Assembly: GCA_947458275.1 (NCBI GenBank)
Contig: CANGYR010000001.1
Location: 248,001 to 312,000 of the forward strand
Direction: 5' to 3'
From: Chitinophagaceae bacterium
GTDB taxonomy: Bacteria > Bacteroidota > Bacteroidia > Chitinophagales > Chitinophagaceae
DNA length: 64,000 nucleotides
Part shown: positions 36,605 through 45,643 of the stretch, one piece after another
Numbering within the stretch: the first letter of the stretch is position 1
How the letters are laid out: each line of letters begins with the position of its first letter
Notes under the pieces: model-generated
The model's database searches: none
The model's input: only the letters and a program-made list of their open reading frames with translations
What the model was told of the DNA's origin: nothing
Program-made: the position numbers and the translations under genes

Positions 36605-37000
36605 TCAAACGGATAGATTTTTCACAATCAAAACTTGCATGGATTCCATTTCTTCTTTGGTAACAGAAATTTTGGGACGGGTAAAGTTTAAATCATCCGC
36701 ACTGTTGATGGGCAGTAAGTGCATATGAGCATGAGGAACCTCTAATCCAATCACACTGATTCCACATCTATTACAATCAAACGACTTCTCAATTGACTTT
36801 GCTATTGGTCTTGCAAAAGCCAGCATTTTTTCCAGATATTCATCAGGAAGATCAAATAAATTATCAACTTCCATTTTAGGCACTACCAAGACATGCCCTT
36901 TTACCAAAGGAAAAATATCTAAAAAAGCATAAAACAAATCATCTTGTGCAATCAAATAGGACGGAATTTCTCCCTTAATTATTTTAGTAAAGATTGACAT
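36605..37000 (-). CDS. HIT family nucleotide-binding protein
   Basis: Cytoplasmic histidine-triad protein of 131 residues, expected to hydrolyse nucleotide phosphoramidates or dinucleotides. It begins SIFTKIIKGEIPSYLIAQDD and ends with the triad HAHMHL (about 90-95 within EVPHAHMHLLP). It follows greA by 33 bp on the same strand, likely one transcript. Confidence 0.93.
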   Translation of the reverse strand: MSIFTKIIKGEIPSYLIAQDDLFYAFLDIFPLVKGHVLVVPKMEVDNLFDLPDEYLEKMLAFARPIAKSIEKSFDCNRCGISVIGLEVPHAHMHLLPINSADDLNFTRPKISVTKEEMESMQVLIVKNLSV

Positions 37001-37033
37001 AAGAGGTTATTTTGAAAAATCCATTCAGTTAAG

Positions 37034-37507
37034 TTAAACAGATATTTTTTCTACCTTGAATTTGAGTATACCTGCAGGTACGGTAACTTCTGCAACATCC
37101 CCTACAACTTTTCCTAAAAGTCCTTTCCCAATAGGAGAAGTCACGGAAATCTTTCCGTCTTTCAGACTGGCTTCTTTTTCTGATACAATCTGATAGGTTA
37201 CTGTCTTTTTTGTACCAAGATTGGTAACAGTCACTTTGGTGAGAATACTCACTCTGCCTGTATCAATGGTGGTCTCATCCAGTATCCTTGCTGTGGCAAT
37301 AACGCCTTCCAGATATTTTATTTTTGCTTCCAGCAAACCCTGCGCTTCTTTAGCCGCATCATATTCTGCATTCTCTTTGAGATCCCCTTTTTCTCTGGCT
37401 TCAGCAATTGCTTTACTTGCAGCAGGCCTTTCTACCGCCTTTAGATGATGTAACTCTTGTTGCATTTTTTCAAACGTCTCTTGTGTTACGTAATTAGTGT
37501 CTGCCAT
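37034..37507 (-). CDS. greA: Transcription elongation factor GreA
   Basis: Binds the RNA polymerase secondary channel and stimulates cleavage of backtracked RNA. It has 157 residues: an N-terminal coiled coil with AIAEAREKGDLKENAEYDAAKE (about 33-54, including the catalytic acidic tip) and a C-terminal FKBP-like domain with SPIGKGLLGKVVGD. A promoter and a 5' hairpin are visible upstream. Confidence 0.97.
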   Translation of the reverse strand: MADTNYVTQETFEKMQQELHHLKAVERPAASKAIAEAREKGDLKENAEYDAAKEAQGLLEAKIKYLEGVIATARILDETTIDTGRVSILTKVTVTNLGTKKTVTYQIVSEKEASLKDGKISVTSPIGKGLLGKVVGDVAEVTVPAGILKFKVEKISV

Positions 37508-37535
37508 AATTCGTTTCTTTTACCATAAAAAAATA

Positions 37536-37578
37536 CAACGCCCTGGATTAGCCAAAGCGTTGCTTGTATACAAATATA
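37536..37578 (-). promoter_or_regulatory. greA promoter and 5' leader hairpin
   Basis: The minus strand reads TATATTTG at 37578-37571, a TAnnTTTG match. The predicted RNA would start near 37564 and fold at once: CAACGC (37562-37557) pairs with GCGTTG (37541-37536), with an inner TGG/CCA step. A 5'-terminal stem may stabilise the mRNA. Confidence 0.45.
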
Positions 37579-37601
37579 CTAAAAATACACTTTTACTCAC
37601 T

Positions 37602-38522
37602 TTATAAAATATCCAATTTCTCTAATAGTATCCTAGACATTTTATAGGATGCCTCGTGAGAATATCCCCCAATATGCGGCGTGACAATAACATTGTTTTG
37701 ATTGGTCAAAAATTGAAGCATTTCTTTTTCCTTCTCATTGTAGGTTGATAATTCTTCATTCTCCAATACATCCAGTGCTGCACCTCTTATCAAATTGTTT
37801 TTTAAAGCATCAATCAATTCCCCAGTTTCTACAATTTTACCGCGAGAGGTATTTATTATAAAAGGGTGCCGTTTAAGTTTTTTGAAAAAGGCAGCATCAG
37901 CATAATATAGTGTTTCCTTGTTCAAAGGAAGATGAAAACTAATCACATCTGACAATGTACATACTTCATCAAGATTTGACTCTTTTACATAATTGCCGGA
38001 AAAGCCTGTCTTATATTTATCTACCGCCAGTACTTGTACATTGAAGGGTGCCAGTAACCCGGCAAACTCCGAACCGGTATTTCCATATCCGATAATACCC
38101 ACAACTTTGCCGCTGAGCTCAGTGCCTCTGTTTTCATTTCGCAGCCACTTGCCTTCCTTCACCTCATCTGCGCTCTTTCTGATATGATGCATCAAACTTA
38201 ACAGCATTCCTAGCGCTTGCTCCGCAACTGCTGTTCTGTTGCCTTCCGGGCTGCTTACGCATTTGATATTTCTGCTTTCTGCAAACTCCACATCAATGAT
38301 TTCCATACCACTTCCCAAACGCCCTATCCATTGCAATTTTTTCGCCTTCTCTATGATATTTCTGTCTATTTCAATCCTTGTAGAAACAACCAGTCCGGTT
38401 GCCCATTCAATTTTATCATACAATTCAGCGTAAGAAATACCGGGAGCATAATCGAAATCAAGCCCTTTATCTTTCAAAGTGGTAAGCAAAAACGAATGTA
38501 CCGGAGCAGTAATAATTATCAT
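37602..38522 (-). CDS. D-isomer-specific 2-hydroxyacid dehydrogenase
   Basis: NAD-dependent dehydrogenase of 306 residues, related to D-3-phosphoglycerate dehydrogenase (SerA). The NAD-binding motif is VVGIIGYGNTGSEF (about 137-150). Catalytic residues fit NTSRGKIVETGEL (Arg), AALDVLENEE (Glu) and VTPHIGGYS (His). It lacks the C-terminal ACT domain of many SerA enzymes, so it could also act on another 2-hydroxyacid. I chose the ATG at 38522, 1 bp after the ridA stop; an ATG at 38537 would overlap ridA. Confidence 0.88.
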   Translation of the reverse strand: MIIITAPVHSFLLTTLKDKGLDFDYAPGISYAELYDKIEWATGLVVSTRIEIDRNIIEKAKKLQWIGRLGSGMEIIDVEFAESRNIKCVSSPEGNRTAVAEQALGMLLSLMHHIRKSADEVKEGKWLRNENRGTELSGKVVGIIGYGNTGSEFAGLLAPFNVQVLAVDKYKTGFSGNYVKESNLDEVCTLSDVISFHLPLNKETLYYADAAFFKKLKRHPFIINTSRGKIVETGELIDALKNNLIRGAALDVLENEELSTYNEKEKEMLQFLTNQNNVIVTPHIGGYSHEASYKMSRILLEKLDIL

Positions 38523-38523
38523 A

Positions 38524-38907
38524 CTATAAAGCAGCAATCATGCTGATTTCAACGTTAACATTTTTAGGAAGTCCTTTAACGGCAACTGTTTCTCTTGCGG
38601 GATATTCACCATTAAAATATTGACCATACACGGTATTCACCTCAGCAAAATAGTCCATGCTACTCAAAAAAATAGTTGTTTTGATAACATTTGAAAAATC
38701 GGCGCCCGCTTCTTTTAAAATGGCAGACAGGTTCTTCATTACCTGATGAGTTTCATCTGAAATGCCGGATTGAATCAATTCATCTGTGCCCGCGACCAGA
38801 GGAATTTGCCCGGAGATAAACAATAAATCACCTGTTCTTACCGCCTGGTTGTAGGGTCCGATAGGTGCAGGCGCATCAGCACTATTGACGATTTTTTTAG
38901 ACATCAT
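38524..38907 (-). CDS. ridA: RidA family enamine/imine deaminase
   Basis: Trimeric cytosolic protein of 127 residues hydrolysing reactive 2-aminoacrylate-type enamines. Typical blocks are SADAPAPIGPYNQAVRTGDLLF split near the start, SGQIPLV, and the substrate-binding Arg in YPARETVAVKGLP before NVEISMIA at the end. The start may be Met1 (38907) or Met2 (38904). It is directly followed by the dehydrogenase gene; joint function with serine metabolism is plausible. Confidence 0.93.
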   Translation of the reverse strand: MMSKKIVNSADAPAPIGPYNQAVRTGDLLFISGQIPLVAGTDELIQSGISDETHQVMKNLSAILKEAGADFSNVIKTTIFLSSMDYFAEVNTVYGQYFNGEYPARETVAVKGLPKNVNVEISMIAAL

Positions 38908-38922
38908 TTATCCGTTTTTTTG

Positions 38923-38930
38923 CAAAATTA
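38923..38930 (-). promoter_or_regulatory. -7 element, ridA promoter
   Basis: The minus strand reads TAATTTTG, matching TAnnTTTG, with a short predicted leader of about 10 nt. Confidence 0.5.
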
Positions 38931-39004
38931 ATTATATCTTTTCTCCGGCGGATTTTTTATTTAATTTTATCCGTTCAAATATTATTCTTTTCATAACAAT
39001 TCTG

Positions 39005-39685
39005 ATGAGCCTGATTCTGAGTATTGATACTTCAATTGAAAATGCCTTTGTTTGTATTTCTCAAAACGGAGTACTTATTGACTCCATTTCCAACAACATT
39101 CAAAAAGAACACGCCGGTTTTCTACATCGAGCTATAAAAGAACTCACCGAAAGATTAAAAATTGATTTAAAAAATTTGTCTGCCGTTGCAGTTACCGCAG
39201 GTCCCGGTTCCTACACGGGCATCAGAGTTGGGCTATCAACTGCAAAAGGAATTTGCTACGCACTAAATAAACCTTTAATCTGTATCAATACCCTTGAGTT
39301 GTTAGCAACTGAAGCCCATAATCACAGTGAAAAAAACCAATTAAACTTGGAATTGTTCTGTCCCATGATTGATGCCAGAAGAATGGAAGTCTTTACTGCT
39401 TTGTATGATGATAATCTCAATCAACTTGAACCTCCTTCCGCAAAAATTGTAGATGCAAATTATTTGTCAGAAAAATTGAATTCAAAAAAAATATGTTTTA
39501 TTGGGAACGGATCAGATAAGTTAAAAAATATCATCAATAATCAAAATGCTTACTTTTTCCGGCCCAACACTTTGGAAATGACAATAACTGCGCTAGCTCA
39601 ACAAAAATTTGATATCAGTAATTTTACTGACATTTCTCATTGTTTGCCAATATACGTGAAAGAACACCAAAGCTTTACGCTATAA
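39005..39685 (+). CDS. tsaB: tRNA threonylcarbamoyladenosine biosynthesis protein TsaB
   Basis: Scaffold partner of TsaD in making the t6A modification of ANN-decoding tRNAs. From the ATG at 39005 it has 226 residues. It starts LILSIDTSIENAFVCISQNG, an ASKHA phosphate-loop variant, and contains VTAGPGSYTGIRVGLSTAKG, the family signature. The frame is open further upstream, but those residues are a poor fit. It diverges from ridA. Confidence 0.93.
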   Translation: MSLILSIDTSIENAFVCISQNGVLIDSISNNIQKEHAGFLHRAIKELTERLKIDLKNLSAVAVTAGPGSYTGIRVGLSTAKGICYALNKPLICINTLELLATEAHNHSEKNQLNLELFCPMIDARRMEVFTALYDDNLNQLEPPSAKIVDANYLSEKLNSKKICFIGNGSDKLKNIINNQNAYFFRPNTLEMTITALAQQKFDISNFTDISHCLPIYVKEHQSFTL

Positions 39686-39756
39686 TTTCTAAAAAGAAGC
39701 AAATAAGTGTATTGTATTTAATCGAAAAATAATATTTTTTTGATTAAAAACTTCTG

Positions 39757-39764
39757 TATATTTG
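39757..39764 (+). promoter_or_regulatory. -7 element, ArsR-type regulator promoter
   Basis: TATATTTG matches TAnnTTTG, 40 bp before the ATG at 39805. A TTTG at 39739-39742 is closer than the usual -33 distance. Confidence 0.5.
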
Positions 39765-39804
39765 TAAAACCTATAAATATTAAAAAAATTAAAATTTATA
39801 ACCT

Positions 39805-40155
39805 ATGTCGGTTTCTAATCTAACAGAAGAGCAAAACATCGCATCTTTTAGTGATAATTCCGAGACACTCAAAGTGAATTATTACAATTTAAAAAAGGCT
39901 GCATTAGTTCTCAGATCAATGAACCACAAATTGCGTCAGCAAATTTTGGCTTTAATTGAATCTGAAAAGAAAATTACCGTAACTGAAATCTATGTTCGTA
40001 TGCGTCTCGAACAATCTGTAGCTTCTCAACATCTTGCTATTTTGAGAAGAGCCGGCATTGTGTCCACTCAAAGAGACGGAAAGTTTATTTACTACACTAT
40101 TAATTTTAAGAGAATAGCTCAGATTAACAAAATAATTCAAGAGCTAATCGACTAA
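39805..40155 (+). CDS. ArsR-type winged-helix transcriptional regulator
   Basis: A 116-residue winged-helix regulator. The N-terminal ~25 residues are polar, then helices lead to the recognition helix SVASQHLAILRRAGIV (about 71-86) and the wing STQRDGKFIYYTIN. It has no cysteine and only two histidines, so it lacks the classical ArsR/SmtB metal-thiolate site and probably senses something else. It is monocistronic, ending in a strong terminator; no target gene is evident next to it. Confidence 0.9.
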   Translation: MSVSNLTEEQNIASFSDNSETLKVNYYNLKKAALVLRSMNHKLRQQILALIESEKKITVTEIYVRMRLEQSVASQHLAILRRAGIVSTQRDGKFIYYTINFKRIAQINKIIQELID

Positions 40156-40178
40156 TAAAATTGAAATTTTAAAAGGAG

Positions 40179-40210
40179 GAGACTGTCAAAATTCGGCAGT
40201 CTCTTTTTTT
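40179..40210 (+). terminator. Rho-independent terminator of the ArsR-type gene
   Basis: GAGACTG (40179-40185) pairs with CAGTCTC (40197-40203), extended by a C-G pair, and is followed by a run of seven or more T. It also borders the 3' end of the convergent acyltransferase gene. Confidence 0.85.
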
Positions 40211-41117
40211 AAACATATTTAATGGCCGGAGGAGTTGTGTCTATCCATCTGCTTGAATATTCATCAGAATATTCATATTTCCATCTGCGGTGACTCCATA
40301 AATAATTATCCGGTTGTTCTTTTATTGATTTTTCTAAAAAATCTCTATAGCTGACAGTGATTTCACCTTCCTTACATTGAGAGCCATTTTCACAATAAAC
40401 CTCTGTCTCAAAAAAATAATGCCCTCGTTTGATTTTTTTCAGATTTACAAACACAACTGCCGTATTATTCTTTATTGCGGCCTTGTCGGGTCCAACAACA
40501 AAAGGGGTTGGGGTGCCAAAGAAATTAAGCCAATACGCCTTTGAACCTTCCAAAGGTTTCTGATCCGCTGCCAATCCAATGGAATATTGTGAAGAGAAAA
40601 GCTGGTGCATTTTCTGTTTGAATTCCTGGGTAGAAACCAATATAGTTCCGGATCTTGATCTCAATTGATAAACAATCCGATTAAATATGTCATTACTCAA
40701 TTTCATATAAATACCAATAAAAGCAACAGGCATATTCATTGCAACAATCCAGTTACCATATTCCCAACCAAATTGATGGCCACAGTGAAACTGAATGTTT
40801 TTTCCTTTGTTTACAAGTGGTAAAATCCGCTCCAAATTTATGCTTGCTCTTTTTGAAAAAGAATGTTTTGATATACTGAGTAGTTTAATCATTTCTACCA
40901 TTGAATCGGCCAGATTGATATAAAACTTAATGGCTATTCTTCTTTTCTCATCTTTACTTTTTTCAGGAAATGCTTTATCGAGATTTTGCATGACCACATG
41001 CTTTCTATATCCGATTACATAGTACATAATAAAGAAAATCAAGTCGCTGAGTAGGTATAAAATAAAATAGGGAAGGAGGGAAACAAGATACAATAAGGCA
41101 TATAGAATATAGTACAT
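40209..41117 (-). CDS. LpxL/HtrB-type lipid A acyltransferase
   Basis: Inner-membrane acyltransferase of 302 residues transferring a secondary acyl chain to Kdo-lipid A or a related glycolipid. An N-terminal membrane segment (about 2-25, also 25-38) precedes the catalytic motif HQFGWE, an HX4E box, at about residues 118-123. ADQKPLEGSKAYWLNFFGTPT is the conserved second block (about 187-207). It follows nadB by 26 bp on the minus strand. The exact acyl position is not readable. Confidence 0.9.
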   Translation of the reverse strand: MYYILYALLYLVSLLPYFILYLLSDLIFFIMYYVIGYRKHVVMQNLDKAFPEKSKDEKRRIAIKFYINLADSMVEMIKLLSISKHSFSKRASINLERILPLVNKGKNIQFHCGHQFGWEYGNWIVAMNMPVAFIGIYMKLSNDIFNRIVYQLRSRSGTILVSTQEFKQKMHQLFSSQYSIGLAADQKPLEGSKAYWLNFFGTPTPFVVGPDKAAIKNNTAVVFVNLKKIKRGHYFFETEVYCENGSQCKEGEITVSYRDFLEKSIKEQPDNYLWSHRRWKYEYSDEYSSRWIDTTPPAIKYV

Positions 41118-41143
41118 GATATGTCAGGTAGATTTCGGTAAAA

Positions 41144-42742
41144 TTAAAGTATGGTATTTTGAATGATATTCACTTTTCGAGGGAAGTCGGTATTGTAATG
41201 AAGTCCCCTGCTTTCTTTTCGCAATTCTGCACTCTTTACAATCAGATAAGCTACCGTAATCATATTTCTCAGCTCACATAATTGTGGCGATACTACCGTT
41301 TTCTGGTACAAAGCTTCCGTTTCTTCATGCAATAAATCCAGTCGACGATTGGCTCTTTTCAAACGTTCGTTGTTTCTTACAATGCCCACATAATCACTCA
41401 TAAGCAGTTTCAATTCTTTCAGACTTTGTGTAATGAGAATCATTTCATTCGGAGCCGTTGTTCCCGCAGCATTCCAATCCGGAATATTTTCATTGAAAGT
41501 AATTTCTTCAATCAGTTTTACGGATGCAAGAAAACTTCTGTGCGAAAAAACCATCGCTTCAAGTAATGAATTGCTGGCCAGACGATTGGAACCATGCAAT
41601 CCGGTGCTAGCACATTCTCCTGTTGCAAACAAATTCCTGATGGATGTCTTGCCCCATTCATCCGTCTTCACACCACCGCAACTGTAATGGGCAGCAGGAG
41701 CAACGGGTATCATATCTTTGGAAACATCTACACCAATACTCAGACATTTCTGATAAATATTGGGAAAATGCTCCCTGAACTTATTAAGATCCATGTGCCG
41801 GCAATCAAGATAGATAAACTCTGTTCCGTTTATCTTCATTTCATTATCTATGGCACGGGCAACAATATCTCTCGGAGCGAGGTCTTTTCTTTCATCATAT
41901 CTAGCCATAAACGCTTCGCCCTGATGATTTCGGAGGATGGCACCATCTCCCCTAACCGCTTCCGTTACCAAAAAAGAATGACCTCTTACACCTGCTTCAT
42001 ACAATGCAGTCGGATGAAACTGGATGAATTCCATGTTTTCAATTCTTCCTTTAGCCCGATATACCATTGCTACACCATCACCCGTTGCAATGGAAGGATT
42101 GGTGGTGGTTCTGTACACCTGACCATTCCCTCCGGAAGCGAGTAAAGTGATCTTTGAAACAATCTTTTCAATTTTTCCGGTATTCAAATTCAACACATAA
42201 ACGCCATAACATTCAATATCGGGAGTTGATTTGGTGACCAGATAGCCAAGATGATGTTGCGTAATAAGATCTAGTACAAAGCAATGATTAATGATGGAGA
42301 TATTTTTAACCTTTTGAACGGCCTCCAGCAAAGCCCTCTCCATTTCCTTACCTGTAACATCCTTGTGATGCAATATTCTGCTTTCACTATGACCGCCCTC
42401 TTTCCCAAGTTTATAATCACCTCCGGAATCTTTATCGAAGCGAGCGCCCCATTGAATAATTTCATTGATGCGATCCACTCCTTCCTTAACCACTATCTCT
42501 ACAATTTGCTCATCACACAATCCGTCTCCTGCAATTAATGTGTCTTTTATGTGTTTGGTGAAACTGTCCTGTGAAAAGTCCATTACACCGGCAATGCCTC
42601 CCTGAGCATATTTAGTGTTGGTTTCGTCGCTTTGCGTCTTGGTTAAAATGGTTATAGTTTTATCCGGACAGGCATTGGCTATCTTCAATGCGTAGGTAAG
42701 TCCTGCAATACCCGAACCAATAACAAGAAAATCTGTTTTCAT
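41144..42742 (-). CDS. nadB: L-aspartate oxidase
   Basis: FAD enzyme oxidising L-aspartate to iminoaspartate for NAD synthesis, 532 residues. FAD-binding DFLVIGSGIAGLTYALKIA (4-22), the KYAQGGIAGV motif, the FHPTALYE active-site region and HYSCGGVKTD with ATGECASTGLHGSNRLASNS identify the succinate dehydrogenase/fumarate reductase flavoprotein family, NadB branch. It starts 20 bp after ispG. nadA and nadC are not in the window. Confidence 0.96.
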   Translation of the reverse strand: MKTDFLVIGSGIAGLTYALKIANACPDKTITILTKTQSDETNTKYAQGGIAGVMDFSQDSFTKHIKDTLIAGDGLCDEQIVEIVVKEGVDRINEIIQWGARFDKDSGGDYKLGKEGGHSESRILHHKDVTGKEMERALLEAVQKVKNISIINHCFVLDLITQHHLGYLVTKSTPDIECYGVYVLNLNTGKIEKIVSKITLLASGGNGQVYRTTTNPSIATGDGVAMVYRAKGRIENMEFIQFHPTALYEAGVRGHSFLVTEAVRGDGAILRNHQGEAFMARYDERKDLAPRDIVARAIDNEMKINGTEFIYLDCRHMDLNKFREHFPNIYQKCLSIGVDVSKDMIPVAPAAHYSCGGVKTDEWGKTSIRNLFATGECASTGLHGSNRLASNSLLEAMVFSHRSFLASVKLIEEITFNENIPDWNAAGTTAPNEMILITQSLKELKLLMSDYVGIVRNNERLKRANRRLDLLHEETEALYQKTVVSPQLCELRNMITVAYLIVKSAELRKESRGLHYNTDFPRKVNIIQNTIL

Positions 42743-42761
42743 AAATTATTAATCTCTTGCA

Positions 42762-44732
42762 TTAAACCAAGGGTGTATCTACCCATGCGTCGTTGTCTTT
42801 CAGTAATGTAATCAACTCTTCTACGGCAACTTCGCTGTTTACATTTCTTTTAACTACCTCTTTCCCTTTATATAAAGTAATTTTTCCCGGACCGCTGCCA
42901 ACATAACCAAAATCAGCATCTGCCATTTCACCGGGTCCATTAACAATACAACCCATAATGGCAATTTTTACTCCCTTCAGATGATTGGTCACCGCTCTGA
43001 TTTTTGCAGTAGTTTCCTGTAAATCAAACAACGTGCGGCCGCAACTCGGACAGCTGATATATTCTGTTTTGGAAATTCTTGTGCGGGTAGCCTGTAAAAT
43101 TCCGAATGCAACAGAATTTAATGTCTTTCTATAATCAGTATTTTTTTCAGGCGTAGATGCATAACTGAAACAAATACCATCTCCCATTCCATCAATCAGC
43201 AAAGCTCCTGCTTCTACTGCATAATGAATAAGACTTTCATCTGCATTCAACTGCGTGCTGTTAGAAAAAATAATTACAGGATTGCTGATTTGCAAATCCA
43301 TTAATTCCGCAAATACTCTGCGAACCGACTGAACGGCATTTTTATTTTCAGAAGAAAGACAAATAACGGCTGTTTTATCTTTTGAAATTTCGGATAAAAT
43401 TTCTTTCACGCTACTGAATGAATTGTCGACTGAAAAACTATCTATTCTGACAAAGTTTAAAACAGATGATTTTTTTATGCCCTCTTTTAAAAATTCTTTG
43501 TCGCTAAAGATTGGAAAACATTTCTCTTTGTCTGATGCATTGACCCATGATTCATAAGGGAGGATAATCCTTAATGTACCGGGTAAAGCAAATGATGGCT
43601 CATTGTCGCACAAAACATAATCAGCGGCTGCATCTGCTATATTCCATTTATCAGTTGATGCGTCATAATAGTATCCGATATACTCAAGACTTTTTTCGGA
43701 TAAAACATTTTCTTTGCTGTAATCAGCTAATACTACAGGAACATGATTCGCTCCGATATTAGCTACCTCGTTCGTCAATCTTCTTCGGTAGCTGAACGGA
43801 TCATAAGGCAATTGATTTAATGGAGGAAGCTGAAAAGTTTTTTCTGAAGCATTATGATATCTCCCTACTAAATCCTTGCAGACCGGAATTTCTAATTCAG
43901 GGTCTTCGGTCAGGGATACACGAACCGTATCACCGATCCCATCTTCAAGAAGCGTACCAATGCCTATTGCAGATTTTATTCTGCCGTCTTCCCCGTCTCC
44001 CGCCTCTGTAACGCCCAAATGCAATGGATAACATTCTCCAAATTCACCACTCATCTGACTGATTAACAAACGATACGCCTGCACCATTACCTGCGGATTG
44101 CTACTCTTCATACTCAATACAATGTTGTGAAAATCTTCACTTCTTGCAATTCGCAAAAACTCCATTGCACTCTCCACCATTCCGATGGCAGTATCGCCGT
44201 AACGACTCATGATGCGATCGCTCAAACTGCCGTGATTGGTTCCGATACGCATTGCAGTTCCGTGTTCTTTGCAGATTCTCACCAGCGGAATAAATCTTTC
44301 GCGTATTCTTTCAATTTCCTCCAGGTATTCAGCATCAGTATATTCAATCTGTTCAAACTTTTTCTTATCTACATAATTTCCCGGATTGATTCTGACCTTC
44401 TCAACAATCTTCGCCGCAATCTCGGCAGCATTGGGCGTGAAATGTATATCTGCTACAAGAGGAGTATCATACCCTCTTTTCCTTAATTCATTTTTAATAT
44501 TCTGCAGATTTTCAGCTTCATTTTTTGATGGAGCGGTGATGCGAACAAGTTCGGCGCCGGCCTCAATGCAACGAATCGTCTGCTCAACAGTAGCCAGCGT
44601 ATCCATTGTATCAGTAGTAGTCATCGTTTGCACTCTGATAGGATGATTGGCTCCTAAAAGGAGATTGCCAATTTTTACCTCTCTGGTTACAAGCCTTTTA
44701 TATGATGTCAATGATTCACTGTACAATTGCAT
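42762..44732 (-). CDS. ispG: 4-hydroxy-3-methylbut-2-en-1-yl diphosphate synthase (three-domain form)
   Basis: Iron-sulfur enzyme of the MEP isoprenoid pathway, downstream of Dxs. At 656 residues it is far longer than E. coli IspG (372). The TIM-barrel domain (VQTMTTTDTMDTLATVEQ near the start) is separated from the C-terminal [4Fe-4S] domain by a ~250-residue insert, as in other Bacteroidetes, chlamydiae and plants. The cluster cysteines are Cys561 and Cys564 (CPSC) and Cys595 (MGCIVNGPGEM). It precedes nadB, also an enzyme dependent on cofactor supply. Confidence 0.96.
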   Translation of the reverse strand: MQLYSESLTSYKRLVTREVKIGNLLLGANHPIRVQTMTTTDTMDTLATVEQTIRCIEAGAELVRITAPSKNEAENLQNIKNELRKRGYDTPLVADIHFTPNAAEIAAKIVEKVRINPGNYVDKKKFEQIEYTDAEYLEEIERIRERFIPLVRICKEHGTAMRIGTNHGSLSDRIMSRYGDTAIGMVESAMEFLRIARSEDFHNIVLSMKSSNPQVMVQAYRLLISQMSGEFGECYPLHLGVTEAGDGEDGRIKSAIGIGTLLEDGIGDTVRVSLTEDPELEIPVCKDLVGRYHNASEKTFQLPPLNQLPYDPFSYRRRLTNEVANIGANHVPVVLADYSKENVLSEKSLEYIGYYYDASTDKWNIADAAADYVLCDNEPSFALPGTLRIILPYESWVNASDKEKCFPIFSDKEFLKEGIKKSSVLNFVRIDSFSVDNSFSSVKEILSEISKDKTAVICLSSENKNAVQSVRRVFAELMDLQISNPVIIFSNSTQLNADESLIHYAVEAGALLIDGMGDGICFSYASTPEKNTDYRKTLNSVAFGILQATRTRISKTEYISCPSCGRTLFDLQETTAKIRAVTNHLKGVKIAIMGCIVNGPGEMADADFGYVGSGPGKITLYKGKEVVKRNVNSEVAVEELITLLKDNDAWVDTPLV

Positions 44733-44777
44733 TGGTAATGTGCTTAAATATTTAATTGTGTCAAAATGAAAAACATG

Positions 44778-45596
44778 TTATTTTTTCCCTTCAAAAAAAC
44801 CGTATTGTTTCAGGATGTCCCGGGTAATCTCCATTCCTTTTTTATTCATATCAATTTTAGAATCTGATGATTTGAGAAAAGTCACAAAAAAATAAACGTG
44901 CCTGTTCTCTTCTATCCATCCCGCTACCCAGCCTGTTGAATGATTTGATTCATCTAATCCCCAGCCTGTTTTATAACTTAATCTGTATGCAGTATTATCT
45001 TCCTGCAACATCATATTTCTAACCTGCTGCTGTACTGATTTTCGGAATGGCAATTGATCAAAATACAAACGCTTCATTAATCCCAATTGTTCATCCGGAG
45101 AAATCTTAAGCTTGTTGTTGAGCCAGAAACTGTCAACAGAGCCAGTTAGCAGTTTATTGCCATAGGAAATGCTATCTATCCACCTCTGCATGGTATCTTT
45201 TCCAATTCTTCTCGCTGCTTCCTGAAAAAAAGGTACACAGCTGACCTTGAATGCCTCTCCAATATTCATATCCTTGTTCCATTCAGGATATTGCCTGTTA
45301 ACCCCGTCCCATTTTATTACCATTTTCTCGTCAGTAACAGCACCGGTTTGTAATGCAATAAGCGAATTCACTATTTTAAAAGTGGAAGCAGGAGAATACC
45401 TGGAAGTATCCAATTTTATATTGTACACCGTAATCTGTCCGTCATTGTTGTTCAGCATGGTAAAACATCCTTCAACATTTCTGGAAGAAAAATATTTTTC
45501 AAGACTATTGTCTACCTTGGCTTTGTTTACCGAACAGGATTGTATACCTATTAAAACAAAAAACACCACACAGGAAAAGAGGAATATATTTTTCAT
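44778..45596 (-). CDS. Class D (OXA-type) beta-lactamase, predicted lipoprotein
   Basis: Serine beta-lactamase of 272 residues hydrolysing beta-lactam antibiotics. All class D motifs are intact: STFK at 71-74 (Ser71), SCV at 119-121, YGN at 145-147, Trp158 in FWLN and KTG at 209-211. The N-terminus has a lipobox ending at Cys21 (LIGIQSC), so it should be lipid-anchored. Mobile-element signatures are absent and neighbours are core genes, so it looks chromosomal and intrinsic. A BlaR-like sensor role is unlikely because no membrane sensor domain is fused. Spectrum cannot be predicted. Confidence 0.93.
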   Translation of the reverse strand: MKNIFLFSCVVFFVLIGIQSCSVNKAKVDNSLEKYFSSRNVEGCFTMLNNNDGQITVYNIKLDTSRYSPASTFKIVNSLIALQTGAVTDEKMVIKWDGVNRQYPEWNKDMNIGEAFKVSCVPFFQEAARRIGKDTMQRWIDSISYGNKLLTGSVDSFWLNNKLKISPDEQLGLMKRLYFDQLPFRKSVQQQVRNMMLQEDNTAYRLSYKTGWGLDESNHSTGWVAGWIEENRHVYFFVTFLKSSDSKIDMNKKGMEITRDILKQYGFFEGKK

Positions 45597-45643
45597 TATT
45601 TTTTGTTGTTGCTGATTAAATTAAGGCTCAATATAATCGGCGA

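Noticed and set aside
41594..42145. 183-codon frame opposite nadB
   Set aside because: Fully antisense to nadB; the composition reflects nadB codons.
44778..45596. Acquired resistance island around the beta-lactamase
   Set aside because: No transposase, integron attC or composition shift is visible; flanking genes are core.
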